From Hippopus hippopus (lineage: Eukaryota > Mollusca > Bivalvia > Cardiida > Cardiidae), in assembly GCA_946811185.2 (NCBI GenBank), contig OX328096.1:20835881-20899880 (forward strand): DNA of 64,000 nucleotides, in the 5' to 3' direction. The position numbers and the translations under genes were made by a program. The notes below the pieces were generated by a model. That model was not told the origin of the DNA. It searched no databases and worked only from the letters and a program-made list of their open reading frames with translations. Below are positions 34,090 through 44,763 of the stretch, one piece after another (positions within the stretch are counted from its first letter, which is position 1; every line of letters begins with the position of its first letter).

Positions 34090-34765
34090 GCTGCAAACGA
34101 GAAAACATTTTTGGTCAGGCAGGAGCTCAACATTGTCCCCTGCACGAGTTTCTCTGATCTTTACTTGACTATATTCTTCCGCTGCAGAGTCAGAACGACT
34201 GTCCGAATTTACATGTTCTTAGAATCTACATCAGAGCAGTGTCTCCTTTTTACTACGATGTTTTCTGTTATATTCATGTCATAAAAATGATGATTATCAA
34301 TATTAGGCGGAAACGTTTTCGAAGTCGCCTTGCAGCATATAGCACGCCAGGGCCAGTATTGTCCAGCAAAAAGAGGAATTTCTCTTTTTTCTTTTCATAA
34401 CCGATATTTTCCAATATTTCTACGCTGCTCTGCTGTGACATAGAGAGTCCCAAATGTTGATTATATCTGGAGCCTACATGGGAGCCAGCTCATCTTTTAC
34501 CACGATCTTTTCAGCTTTATTCATGAAATATTAATGTGGGCAAAAAATACAGGAAAGATGTTTTCAAATTCGTCTTGCCCCAGGTAGGACACAGATACCA
34601 AAGATTGTCCCTCTAAGAAGTAGTTTCTCTGATTTTTACATCACCAACATTTTTCCAATATTCCTACACGGCCCCGCTGTGACACAGAGCGTCCGAACGA
34701 TTGATTCTTTAGCGTCGCACCATTCTTTCTTTTATATCTCGTAATTGCGACTATAAAACACTCCA
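34090..34765 (+). repeat. Degenerate tandem repeat, unit about 240 bp
   Basis: gtttctctgatctttac, cgctgctgtgacacagagagtcc, and tttaccacgatcttttcagctttattcatg-like blocks recur in the same order, starting near 34148, 34377 and 34623, with strong divergence. Confidence 0.6.
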
Positions 34766-34917
34766 CTAGAATACTGACATCCAAGTCAGATGCAGAGAAA
34801 AGGGACATCAATAGTATTTCTCGGAAATTATGTTCTTTGTTTGGTGTTTATAATCCTGTAGTGGGAAATGAAATCGTGCAGTGAAGAGGTCTGCAATTAA
34901 AGTTTGTGGATTTTACG

Positions 34918-35113
34918 TCAGGTCCGGGTCCAACCATTCTTAAGATAAAAAGTCTTATTCTCCAAGATTTTCTAAACTTGAAAGTAACACAACTTCTGAT
35001 TGGTTAAACCAAATGGTTTAACCAATCAGAAGCTGTGTTACTTTCAAATATTGAAAAATATTGAAAATAAGAGAAAGAACGTTCTTAAGAATGGACGGTG
35101 AATATGGACCCAG
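34918..35113. repeat. M5 MITE, well preserved
   Basis: caggtccgggtccaaccattcttaag and the inverted cttaagaatggacggtgaatatggaccc enclose a long palindrome: taacacaacttctgattggtt-aaaccaaatggttt-aaccaatcagaagctgtgtta. Confidence 0.85.
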
Positions 35114-35144
35114 GTTCTGGCATGTAGTCTTATGAGCTCTTAAC

Positions 35145-35460
35145 CCTTAAAGCGCTGGAACCAACATAAGTTGTTTTTGTGGACAGTGAAGATCAAGATC
35201 AGACTGCACAGAACGTGATATCGTTTCACACTGGCAGCAAATTGTTACTTTTGTTTGAAACTGAACGTGGAATCATGAAAATGTTCGTTAGTCTTCCATC
35301 TGGATGCAGTACTAGTATTATTAAATTTCACGTCTAAGCGCATTCACTAAAGGTAACCTTGACTGTAAGCGACAACATGGGCTTTTCGCGGACGACATTG
35401 ATCAAGATCAGACTGCACAAGTCTGATCTATGATCTATACCTTCCGCTTGGTAATTTAAG
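35145..35460. repeat. M2 MITE, split fragments
   Basis: cccttaaagcgctggaa...gatcaagatcagactgcacagaacgtg at 35145-35218, and a second core gatcaagatcagactgcacaagtctgatct at 35391-35430. Probably one or two broken copies. Confidence 0.5.
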
Positions 35461-35548
35461 CCTGACATAAACATCTGTCTGAGTTTCAGTAGATTGTATT
35501 TCCAGTCGTCAAAAGAGGTCAAGTTCATATACATTTCTAAAAGTAAAG

Positions 35549-35788
35549 CTCTGTGAAAAGGGGGTTTAATGCATCTGCAAAAAGTATTGACCCATGTCAA
35601 CCTGCAGAGTCCGCGCAGGCTGACGCCGGTTGAACCTTTTTGCTATTTGTAAGTTTTCTACATGGCAAAGGACCAGTCTACCTCATGATTCAGTCGCATT
35701 AGACAAAATGAATTTTATTGATCCATAATTATACGATGACTTACCTCGTATAATGCATCACGTAGATGCATTAAACCCCTATTATACC
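35549..35788. repeat. M3 MITE, right end lost
   Basis: Starts agctctgtgaaaaggggg and continues with the hairpin near 35588-35640 and gattttattgatccataattat. It stops at gatgcattaaaccccta without the gagcatggctc terminus. Confidence 0.7.
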
Positions 35789-35934
35789 GCTCATTTATTT
35801 GGAGCTGAAAGAGTCAAATGCGGTATTTTATGCACCAGGGAAGACAGAGTTACGCTAGAATCCTTCTAGGATTTACACTTGTTTCAACTGCATCATTAAA
35901 GATGTTCAAGTCTTTGATAACATACATAGAACCG

Positions 35935-36785
35935 ATAACAAAACTAGATTATGTTATCAAATGCGATACCATACTTTGAATGTATAATTGAATACGCTGA
36001 TATGATTAAATTGTGAAATTGAATACGATAATATGCTTAGATCGTATAACTAAATAGGATAATATACTTAGGATAACAAAGGTAATGTGTATAGCTAAAG
36101 AAAACACGCTATAGACTGTCATTGAAGACTTTCAAACCGTTGATAACGTATTTTATCGTGTTATTAAGGACCATATCATACATTGGTTGTGCTGCTACAG
36201 ACGTAGGGTTAGAGCTTATAGATTGTATTAATAAATAGGCCTAGGTGGAAACAGGAAATCAAACTCTAGAGAGTCTGCTAATAAAGACGTGAAAAGACCA
36301 GATAACATACTGTGTCAATAAAGACGTGGAAACTATTGATAGCATACATGGTGTTATCAAAAACGATAACATATCATGACTGTGTTATTAAAGGCAGTAT
36401 CATAACAATATTATGTTATATAAGATATATCATACTTAGGTTGTGTTATTAAACACGATATCATACTTAGATTGTGCTACTAAATTTGATTGTATTATCA
36501 AAGACGATATCATACTTACATTGTTTTATTATTCCATTAAGATTGTGCTGTTCAAAACGATACCAAACTAGGAGTCTGTTATTAAAGACGATACCATGCT
36601 AATATTGAGTAACTAAAGTACGATCGTACTTAGATTGTGGTAATGAAGACGATACCATGCTTAGATTGCGTTATTAATGACGACATCACACTCGTATTAT
36701 GTTATTAAAGATAATTGCGATAGTGAGGTTATGTAATTAAAGGAGATATCGTACTTAAATTGTGTCATACTTAAATTCTTTTAAG
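35935..36785 (+). repeat. Degenerate minisatellite, unit about 35-40 bp
   Basis: Variants of ttagattgtgttattaaagacgataccatac recur about twenty times, ending about 30 bp before the candidate coding exon at 36815. Confidence 0.75.
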
Positions 36786-36814
36786 TCACAGACAACTTTA
36801 AAAAACTTACGACA

Positions 36815-37005
36815 ATGGATAGAGGACTGTTTGCATCATCGGAATACAACAGTGATCTAGATCTCTCACCTTGCTCTCTGAAGAATGAAACAAAGAGCCA
36901 TCGAGGATCGAGTCATAGTTTAAATACATCGTCAGCTTCACCGAGACTGAGTCCAGTCTCGAATCTTTCAAATGAGTCTTCTCCTTATCTCGTCAGGAAA
37001 GTAAG
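36815..37005 (+). CDS. Candidate 5' coding exon of an unidentified gene
   Basis: ATG at 36815 sits in gacaATGG, a good eukaryotic start context. The frame encodes 63 residues beginning MDRGLFASSEYNSDLDLSPC, rich in Ser (about a quarter) with Pro and Asn, and reaches AAG|GTAAGA at 37005/37006, a consensus donor. A cttttaagtcacag acceptor-like site lies about 25 bp upstream, so this could be a second exon carrying the start codon. The composition suggests a disordered N-terminus. It matches none of the repeat families here. No following exon was found in the window, so the gene would need a long intron. I do not recognise it. Confidence 0.4.
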
Positions 37006-37307
37006 GTAAGAACTTTTTTCTCTTACTTGTATCTTTTTGTTGCCTCTGATTTGATAAAGATACTCAATATATTAGATTATGCAGATCCTATACCAGGTTC
37101 TGTGTAATAATAGAAGCAACGATTATTCCTTGAATCCCAGTATTAAGTTAAATACCACACATCATACAACTTAACAAAATTGTTGAACATGGTTATGGAA
37201 TACAGAGCTTGAAAGACAGTTACAGAATTGGTCAACCTTGGTTATCTGTAACTTTCCAAGGTTAAGCTCTTTTTCAGATCTACAAAATTTTAGAAATCCT
37301 TAATTTA

Positions 37308-37428
37308 AAGCATTGCAGATTTTTAGACCACAAACTAAACGTGGTTCAAGTGATTGGACGTGTTTTTGAAAGGGTAGTAAACTTTGTTAGAAAAGAAGCA
37401 AAATCCGGTAACCAGCATTTTCTCCTAG
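37308..37428. repeat. M1 fragment
   Basis: caatttaaagcattgcagattt...aacgtggttcaagtgat...ccggtaaccagcattttctcct: left half of M1 only. Confidence 0.6.
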
Positions 37429-37489
37429 ATCTATTCCAGCAACTAAAGAAAATCAAGATCGTTTAAAACAAAGTATCATATGGGTATGG

Positions 37490-37718
37490 TTTAACTCTTT
37501 ACCAAACAAAAAAAATCTTAGACTTGTCCAAAATGAAAGCATTTCCAGACGGCAAATTAAATGTGACTCAAAAATGAAATTTGTTTCTGGGAGGGTAGAA
37601 AACATTGTTGGAAAAGGAGAAAATGTTGGTTACCAGCATTTTCTCCTTTTGCACCAATGTTTTCAAAAGCTTTCTTTTTTAGGGTCGTTAAAACTCTGGA
37701 TTGCTTGGTAAAGGTTTA
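37490..37718. repeat. M1 MITE, complete
   Basis: ttaactctttaccaaac to gcttggtaaaggttta. The core is acattgttggaaaaggagaaaa / tgttggttaccagca / ttttctccttttgcaccaatgt. Confidence 0.8.
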
Positions 37719-37719
37719 A

Positions 37720-38560
37720 GCTTGTATTTTGTAGACTTCCCCCGGCAAGTACTATAATTACAAGATAGATATCACTCCTTTCTAACACTGAGCAGTAGGG
37801 CTTCAGATAAATACTACTAGACTAATGAGAGCACGGCATCACCGGATCAATGAACAATTTAACCCATCTCCTGCGGATCGCTGCCTCCCATGCCCCTTTG
37901 AGTCTGTGAAGACTGGTATTGGTCTACAGAGGATCGTGTGTTGTAGGCTTTAGCTTGCATTTTGTACACTTCTCCCAGCAATACCTATAATCTCAAAATT
38001 TTTATCACTTCTCTGTAATTCTCTAAGGGCTTGAGATAAATGGTACTAGGCTAATGAGGAAGGCAACACCAGCATTAGCTTCTTTTCTTATTTTTTTTTT
38101 TTTTATCTTTTTTCTTAAAGCTTAAAAAGGTATAACAAGATTGTTTGATTAAGGTTTAATCTTATATTTTGTAGACTTGCCCTAGCAATAGCTGTAGTTA
38201 CAAGAATGATATCACTTCTCAGTTATATTGAACAGTAGGGCTTCAGCCATATACCAGCGTACTACTGGATTAAAGAGAGAATACCAAAACCAGATCTATG
38301 GCCGTTTGAACCAGTGATCTACGTCCGCGACCCCCCATTCCTTTTTCGAATCCGTGCAGAATGGTATTGGTTTACAAAAGGATCGTCTTTTAAAGGTTTT
38401 AGGTTATATTTTGTACACTTCTCCTAGTAATGCCTATAATTACAAGATTACTATCACTTCACTATCATTCTGTAGGAACTTGAGATAAATACTTCAGGTC
38501 TAATGAGAGCAAGACAAGACAGATCTATGGACGATTACTCCTTACCAAACGACAAACTTT
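37720..38560 (+). repeat. Degenerate tandem repeat, unit about 220 bp
   Basis: Blocks like ttttgtagacttcccccggcaa, acctataattacaagat, atcacttctc, gcttcagataaatactac and ctaatgagag recur starting near 37733, 37958, 38167 and 38403. Alternate units also share a gcagactggtattggtctacaaaggatcgt segment, hinting at a two-unit higher-order period. Confidence 0.7.
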
Positions 38561-38737
38561 TGGGTCAGACCAGACTGAAAGCACTGGCAAACGACAATTA
38601 ATTTTAAAGCCATTTAAGGTTAAAAAGAAATTAAGAACACAATCATTAAGAAAAAATAAATAGGTTTAAACTAAGGAAAAGACTTAATAACTTGAACCGT
38701 TCTGTGAAATATAGGACGGATTTGTTTGTATGTAGTT

Positions 38738-39022
38738 TATTGCTGTTTTCAACACTACAATTATCAGATATATCGCAGCGGCAAATGCACCTATCCAAGC
38801 TTTCCTGGAGTTTCTTTTAACAGCACCTAGCACAGTATTCTTCCCAAGCCACTGGCTGCTTTCCAGTATAGACATCGTGCAAACAATATTCATCAAGGGT
38901 AGAAGAATGAATCTAGTCGAAATTACTATCATCAGTCCAAAAAAAAAAAACCCTGGCCGAGGTTGGTTTTCGAACCAGCGACTCCCTGGTTTCAATGCCT
39001 TTACATTCGGACTCGGCGCTAA
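38738..39022 (-). repeat. tRNA-derived SINE, family S, diverged
   Basis: Reads on the minus strand from gccgagtccgaatgtaaagg through ggttcgaaaacc (B box) and atgaatattgtttgcacgatg to the body end tgaaaacagcaataaac. The A box is degraded. Confidence 0.75.
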
Positions 39023-39185
39023 GGAGTAGACTAATCATCTTGAACTGTTTTGTGGAGTATAGCATGAGTGGATAGGTAATTAGAGAAAAGACGAAGTGTC
39101 ATTAGATATATCGAACAGAGGGATCGCCATGTGACATTGAAGGGATTCTTCTCATTGCAGAAACTACTGTCCTTGGTTAATGAGG

Positions 39186-39660
39186 GTCCATATTCATCTA
39201 CCATTTCTAAAAACAGCCTTAAGTAGTCTGATTCTCAAGAATTTTCTAATTTATAAAGTAACGTACTTTCTGATCGGTTAAACCGTTTGGATTGGCCAAT
39301 CTGACTTTAGTCTGATTCTCAAGAATTTTCTGATTTATAAAGTAACGTACTTTCTGATCGGTTAAACCGTTTGGATTGGCCAATCTGATTTTAGTCTTAT
39401 TCTCAAGAATTTTCTGATTTATAAAGTAACGTACTTTCTGCTCGGTTAAACCGTTAGGATTGGCCAATCTGACTTTAGTCTTATTCTCAAGAATTTTCTG
39501 ATTTATAAAGTAACGTACTTTCTGCTCGGTTAAACCGTTAGGATTGGCCAATCTGACTTTAGTCTTATTCTCAAGAATTTTCTGATTTATAAAGTAACGT
39601 ACTTTCTGATTGGTTAAACCGTTTGGAATGGCCAATATTGAAACTGTGTTATTGTTTTAG
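39186..39660 (+). repeat. M5 MITE with internal 84-bp tandem repeat, five units
   Basis: attctcaaga recurs at 39231, 39315, 39399, 39483 and 39567, an exact 84-bp period. Each unit holds taaagtaacgtactttctg, a ggttaaaccgtt segment and ggattggccaatctgac. The outer sequence (tccatattcatctacc...) is the M5 end. Because 84 is a multiple of three, a 129-codon minus frame stays open by accident. Confidence 0.9.
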
Positions 39661-39704
39661 ATTCTTGCCATGTCGTTAAAAAAATTAACATTGTTCAGAG
39701 CACT

Positions 39705-39802
39705 CTACTCACCAACCATTCTTTATAATAGTTTAAGTCTAATTCTCAAATATTTTCTAAATTTCTAAAGTAACGCAATTTCTGATTGGCTAATCTGTTT
39801 GA
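39705..39802. repeat. M5 fragment
   Basis: ctactcaccaaccattctt...aaatttctaaagtaacgcaatttctgattggctaatctgtttg, cut off by the M3 copy that follows. Confidence 0.7.
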
Positions 39803-40331
39803 GCCATGCTGTGTGGAAAGGGAGTTGAATGAATCTGCAAAAAGGTTCGACGCAGGCCAGCCTAAGCAGTCCACGTAGGCCGACTTGGATCGAAATTTTT
39901 TGCTATTGTCAAATTTTCTGCATGTCATAGAATCATTCTATCTCCAGATTTAGTTGGTTGTCGGACAATACATATGAACCATGCTCTGTGAAAAGGGGGC
40001 TTTATGCATTTGCGAAAAGTATCGACCCATGTCAGCCTGCGCAGTCCGCGCAGGCTGACATGGGCCGAAACTTTTCGCTATCTTTAATTTTTCTGCATGT
40101 CAAATTACCATTCTATATCATGATACAGTTGGATGTTTGACAAAATGGATTTTATGGAATTATAATTAGGTTATGTCTTGTTTTGTCTGATGAATAACGG
40201 AGATGCATTAAGCCCCTTTTTGCCAGAGCATGGCTCATATATGTATTTTTGGATCTATAATTATGTGACGAATTGCTTCGTATAATGAATCATGGAGATG
40301 CACTGATCCCCCTTTTGCCAGAGTATGGCTC
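39803..40331. repeat. M3 MITE split by a second M3 MITE
   Basis: The outer copy starts gagccatgctg at 39803, breaks at about 39970, and resumes at about 40246 with ggatctataattatgtgacg to end gccagagtatggctc at 40331. The break coincides with the insertion of another M3. Confidence 0.8.
39975..40238. repeat. Inner M3 MITE, complete
   Basis: gaaccatgctctgtg to ccagagcatggctc, with a near-perfect hairpin at 40019-40075 (cgacccatgtcagcctgcgc / gcgcaggctgacatgggccg). Less diverged than the outer copy, as expected for the younger one. Confidence 0.85.
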
Positions 40332-40834
40332 GTTTTGTTTAGTCAGTTTAGAAATTACTTTTCTAAATTTTAAATAAGACCAAGTGTGCAACCTAGAATG
40401 GTTGGTTAATAAAGGGCCTGTTCCTTCAGTGCATATTTTAGGGAAAAACGCTAACCATTCCAACATTATCGAGATTCTCCTGCAGATATTTTTTTACAAT
40501 TCTTAAACCATTGTGACAGGGGTGAGAATTACAATATTTATTTTCAAATATTTTCCATGAATAAAACCTACAGTGATGTTTGTTATCCATAGATTACAAG
40601 GACGTTTTCTAAGTCCCCTGCAGCAAATTTGCTTCGATTGCAATGTTTTTAGATATATCTTTTGCACAGTCTGTATCAATTTTATCTTGATAGTCCATAT
40701 TTTACAAAAAATGTTTTCAGAGATCTTCTAAGTTGTGGTAAATTTGTTGCAAGAACTATTGAGGGTCAATCGCTTTGTTCTAAAGGAGGATTATTCAGAT
40801 CTTCATAGTCAAACTAAACTTCAAACAAGAAATA
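40332..40834. other. Unassigned
   Basis: Includes a short taagaccaag...aatggttggttaataaagg that may be an M5 end; otherwise nothing recognised. Confidence 0.35.
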
Positions 40835-41293
40835 CAGGGTGTCCCAAAATATATGTCCCAGTAATGACGAAAAATTTTGTGATTTTAAGAAAAGAAATTT
40901 GCTAAGTCCTACATACCATTTTAAAGGTGACAGTCTAAATTTTTGTGTAGAATACAAGAAAACGGTATAAAGCATCGTGGTAATGTTGTATGACGCGATT
41001 AATGACGTCATATGATATGTTGTTTATTTAACGATAGCTGAAGATGATGAATTGTTGGACTCTTCTATGAACTTGGAAATTAGCGTAGTTAAGTGATAAG
41101 ACACGTAGGAAAGCAATACACGAGTATAACAGTGCAGTCCAGAAACCAAATATGATGTTTACAAATTTCAAGAATTTGGAACAGTATCAGACAGACGGAG
41201 TGAAAATGAAGGACGTCCCAAGACAGCCCAGTCAGATGAAAATGTTGCTAAGGTCACCTCTGATCACTGCATTGATATTTAAAAAGAAAGTTT

Positions 41294-41640
41294 GTGTCTG
41301 AACTTTTAAAAAGATGTTTCTTATTAAATGATTGTTGGTTTCAACAAGATGGAGCAACATGCAATACAAGTAGAGCTGCTATTACTTTTCTGACCGATAC
41401 TTTTGGAAGGAAGCTGATTTCATTGAAGACCACGGTAGAATGGCCACCTCACCCGCCCAATTCAAACCCGTTAGATTTTTTTTCTTTGGGGACTCATCGA
41501 AGACAAGGTGTATGATTTTAAACCAGCATGTTTAGCTGAACTCAGAATGGCTATATTCGTAGGAAAATACGGAAGATTATAGAGGACACCTGCCAAAACG
41601 TCATTAAGAATTTTTGACGTCGTGTCACTTGCGTACAGCA
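41294..41640 (+). pseudogene. Mariner transposase, C-terminal catalytic remnant
   Basis: QQDGAT (Asp) followed by a 34-residue-range spacing to PLDFF (Asp) is the mariner signature. A frameshift after DFFSLG moves the remainder (IEDKVYDF...QNVIKNF) to another frame. Confidence 0.8.
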
Positions 41641-41734
41641 GAAAAAGGGTGGACTTGTAGAACATGTTACGGGAGACCACTCCTTCATGCATGGCTTCAT
41701 CCTGGTTTAAATACAATACCTAACAACTGCGTTA

Positions 41735-41945
41735 GGGAGAATTCTCTTTCGCTCAGTGGTTATGGTGTTGGCCTTTCGTCCGGGCGTTCTTGGTTTGAAT
41801 ATTGCCCGGTCCCAGTATTTCTGCCATGCATTTTTTCATTTGTTTCTTGGTTACGGACTTTGTTCGTAAGAATGTGTTATGAGGGACTGAAGGCAACTTG
41901 GTCCTTAAAACTATTGTCTATGCAAAATATTAGATGTTTTTAATA
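41735..41945 (+). repeat. tRNA-derived SINE (second type) inside the mariner
   Basis: cgctcagtggttatggtgttggcc (A box) and gttcttggtttgaatattgc (B box), 38 bp apart, look tRNA-like and differ from family S. The 3' limit is uncertain. Confidence 0.6.
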
Positions 41946-42030
41946 GTATTACAAAGAGCTGTCTAGTTATGTTGAATATTTACTAGCAAAATTGGGCTTT
42001 AAAACTGGGAAATATATTCTGGGACAGCCT

Positions 42031-42727
42031 GTTCTTTTAAAAAGATAGATGGCGTAACTTTGCCAGCAAATAGGCAGAGTCCCCTAGAATAAACATGTCG
42101 ACATTTTTAACCAATCATAAATTTCTATTTATTCATTTTTTATCAGTACCAAAAAGTAGGTCAAAAGCCAGCACATACAGCTACGCGGAAAAAAAGAGGA
42201 ATCAATTAATCTAAGAGGGCAGTAGCTGGCAAGGCATTAATAAATAAGAGAGAGATGTTTTCGGAAAAAAATATGATGTTATTTCATTGATGGTAGTCTT
42301 CTAGGATATTTTTAAAGTTTGCACCAAAAAGAAGCGTACTGAAAAAAATGTCACGGTAATTCTTTAATGCGATACGTTGTCCCCTAACGTGTGTTCAAAT
42401 TTCGGGACATAATTTTGAAATGCCTTGTTCAGATTATTTATAATTGTTTTCAAGTAAAAAAGATGGTTTGAAAACAGTACTAGACCAGTTATCTCAAGAA
42501 AAATGATATAGTACTGCAGCATGCTATATAAAGAGATAATTTAAGTTTACCCTTTTTATGCGCATGGTACCATAAAATAAGTTGTAGTTAGACTAATGCA
42601 ACAAGAGAAACTTGGGAGAAGAACAATTTTCCTGACTCCTATGACGGTAAACTTCATATCTGTGCCATCAAAACAACTATAGTAGAGGATGTCACCTCTT
42701 TCAGATTTTAACTCACCTGAGTTCTAG
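42031..42727. other. Unassigned
   Basis: No gene or known repeat family seen. Confidence 0.35.
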
Positions 42728-43145
42728 GCTAAGTGGATATTTCACGTATTTGATATCGCCCGTCGATTATATAAGATTGTATGGAAATAGGTAAGATGAC
42801 GTCACATCCGATGTCTTAAAAATAGACAGAGGTTATGTGGGAATGTCACGTAGTCAATAACGCCCGTCGATAGTATTAAATTGTATGCAAACAGGTACGA
42901 TGACGTCACATCCGATGTCATAGAGATAGACATAGGTTATGTGGGAATCTCACGTAGTCAATAACGCCCGTCCATTACATTAATAAATTGTATGCAAACA
43001 GGTACGATGACGTCACATCTGATGTCATAGAAATACACAGAGGTTATGTGGGAATGTCACGTAGTCAATAACGCCCGTCGATTATATTAATAGATTGTCT
43101 GCAAATAGGTAGGATGACGTCACATTTGATATCATAGAAATAGAC
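42728..43145 (+). repeat. Satellite, unit about 105 bp, four units, each with TGACGTCA
   Basis: Each unit contains tcacgtagtcaataacgcccgtcgatta, attgtatgcaaacaggtacga and tgacgtcacatccgatgtcat. The octamers lie at 42797, 42901, 43008 and 43115, spaced 104, 107 and 107 bp. TGACGTCA is the full cAMP-response element; regulatory use here is not shown. Confidence 0.85.
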
Positions 43146-43235
43146 GGAGAACTTGCCCTTAAAAAAATCTTTGTTATTGAACATCGAACGTGAAAATTGC
43201 ACTTTTTCACTCAATGTTTCTTTACGCTTGCAGAG

Positions 43236-43504
43236 AAAAATAAGCCTTGCTCTAGGAAAAGGCAGTTTATTGCATTCCCGTGATGCATTATACAAAGCAA
43301 GTCATCACATAATTATGAATCTATAAGATCTATTTTGTATACCAACCAACTGAATTATGAGGTGCACTTGTCCTTTGACATGCAGAAAATTGACAAATAA
43401 CAAAAAGTGTCTACCCATGTCAGCCTGCGCGGATTGCGCAGGCTGACATAGGTCGATACTTTTTCGCATATGTATTAATCCTCCTCTTCACGGAGCATGA
43501 CTCA
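43236..43504. repeat. M3 MITE
   Basis: Ends taagccttgctctagg and cacggagcatgactc. The hairpin at 43410-43468 is gtgtctacccatgtcagcctgcg / cgcaggctgacataggtcgatac. Confidence 0.85.
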
Positions 43505-43701
43505 AATATATTAAGTAGTAGATCTATTTATCAGTGTTTAACAAAAACATTTCATTTACGGTATAAAATCGAGATCAGTCTCTTAAATTGCTCAGTTCTA
43601 AAAGCTTAAACATTTATCGATGCGCTAGAAGTCTGCAATTACGGCGGAGCGCTCTTGAAATAGATACCTTCGATGTAAATTCGCTCCCCTGCTCTTCTCG
43701 T

Positions 43702-43926
43702 CCAAACCTTTACAAAACATGCAGTGCTTTGACGACTGAAAGAAAGAAGTCCTTTGAAACACTGTAGAAAAAAAGAGAAAATACTGGTAACCAGCATTTT
43801 CTCATTTTCCCACGTTGCTTTTTACTCTTTCCAAGACTAATCTCGTCACTTGAGTCATATGTATGCTTTCAATTTGGACAAGACGTCAAGTCAAGTATAG
43901 AATTTTGTCGTTTGGTAAAGAGTTTA
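43702..43926. repeat. M1 MITE
   Basis: aaacctttacaaaacatgc to gtttggtaaagagttta, with core gagaaaatactggtaaccagcattttctc. Confidence 0.75.
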
Positions 43927-44034
43927 CTTTTTCGGGTCAATATTAGCAGCTTTTGCTGACGGTGTTGATCTAAGATCAGACTGCACAGAACGTGCAGTCT
44001 GACCTCAGATCTACACTGTCCGCTGCTGCAATCT
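43927..44034. repeat. M2 fragment
   Basis: Core hairpin gatctaagatcagactgcac-agaac-gtgcagtctgacctcagatc at 43967-44013, directly abutting the M1 copy. Confidence 0.7.
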
Positions 44035-44094
44035 ACATGAATAAATAACAATAATAAAAAAAAAAATCTGAACTTTAAATGGAATAATATTTAT

Positions 44095-44260
44095 ACTCAT
44101 CATTGGAAAAGGAAAAATATCTGCCCATCGGTGTTTCCTTATTTTCCAACAATGTTTTCTACCCTTACAGAGTTCGAAATCGAATCATTTGAGGTATATA
44201 TAATATGCAAATGCTTTCAATATGGACAGCCTCAGAATTTTTATCGTCTGGAAAATGGGT
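44095..44260. repeat. M1 fragment, degenerate
   Basis: tccaacaatgttttctaccc, gcaaatgctttcaatatgga and attttta-tcgtctgg mark the right half of M1. Confidence 0.55.
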
Positions 44261-44337
44261 AAATGGCATGCAAGATAATAGCCCGCATGAATGGAAATGG
44301 GTTAAAGAGATAATTCAACCTAGAAATCAATACATGA

Positions 44338-44571
44338 ACCCTTACCAGGCAATCCTAAGTTTTAGCAACCCTGACAAAAAAAAAAAAAGGCTTTTGAAAA
44401 CATTGTAGGAAAAGGAGAAAATGCTGGTAACCAGCATTTTCTCCTTTTTCCACAAGGTTTTCTACCCTGCCTAATAAAAATCCCATCTTTTGAGCCGTTT
44501 TTATATTGTCGTCTGCACATGCTTTCAATCTGGACTAGTCTGCATTTTTGTCGTGTGGTAAAGAGTTAAAT
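44338..44571. repeat. M1 MITE, exemplary copy
   Basis: acccttaccaggcaatccta to gtgtggtaaagagttaa. The core aaggagaaaatgctggt-a-accagcattttctcctt is a perfect 17-bp palindrome at 44411-44445, with further imperfect pairing of gaaaacattgtagg and ccacaaggttttc. Confidence 0.85.
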
Positions 44572-44730
44572 GAACTAAGTAAGCCACATGGTTAGATCAG
44601 AATCTACTATGACACGCAACATGACTTGTTGGCCAGACTCTGCCAGCTATATACATACTACCAGGTCTTTGGGAGAACATGTGTTTCAATGAAAACTGGT
44701 GATGGTTTGACTGGAAAACGATAAACGATA

Positions 44731-44731
44731 C

Positions 44732-44763
<32 letters not shown>

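Larger units (their letters stand above)
40835..42030 (+). mobile_element. Tc1/mariner-type transposon, internally deleted
   Basis: cagggtgtcccaaaatatatgtccca at 40835-40860 is inverted, with a few changes, at 42005-42030. Within lie the two ends of a mariner transposase. At 41170-41260 FQEFGTVSDRRSENEGRPKT-like residues match the helix-turn-helix linker. At 41294-41515 WFQQDGATCNTSRAAI and PNSNPLDFF carry the second Asp and the third Asp of a DD34D-type site. The part between, with the first catalytic Asp, is missing, and downstream IEDKVYDFKPACLAELRMAI is shifted. A SINE head interrupts the 3' part. Confidence 0.8.

Noticed and set aside
39246..39635. Minus-strand 129-codon frame with repeated NQKILENKTKVRLANPNGLT
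   Set aside because: It is the translation of an 84-bp DNA repeat inside an M5 MITE; the unit length is a multiple of three.
42728..43145. CRISPR-like regular repeats
   Set aside because: Whole unit repeats with no unique spacers, in animal DNA; it is a satellite.
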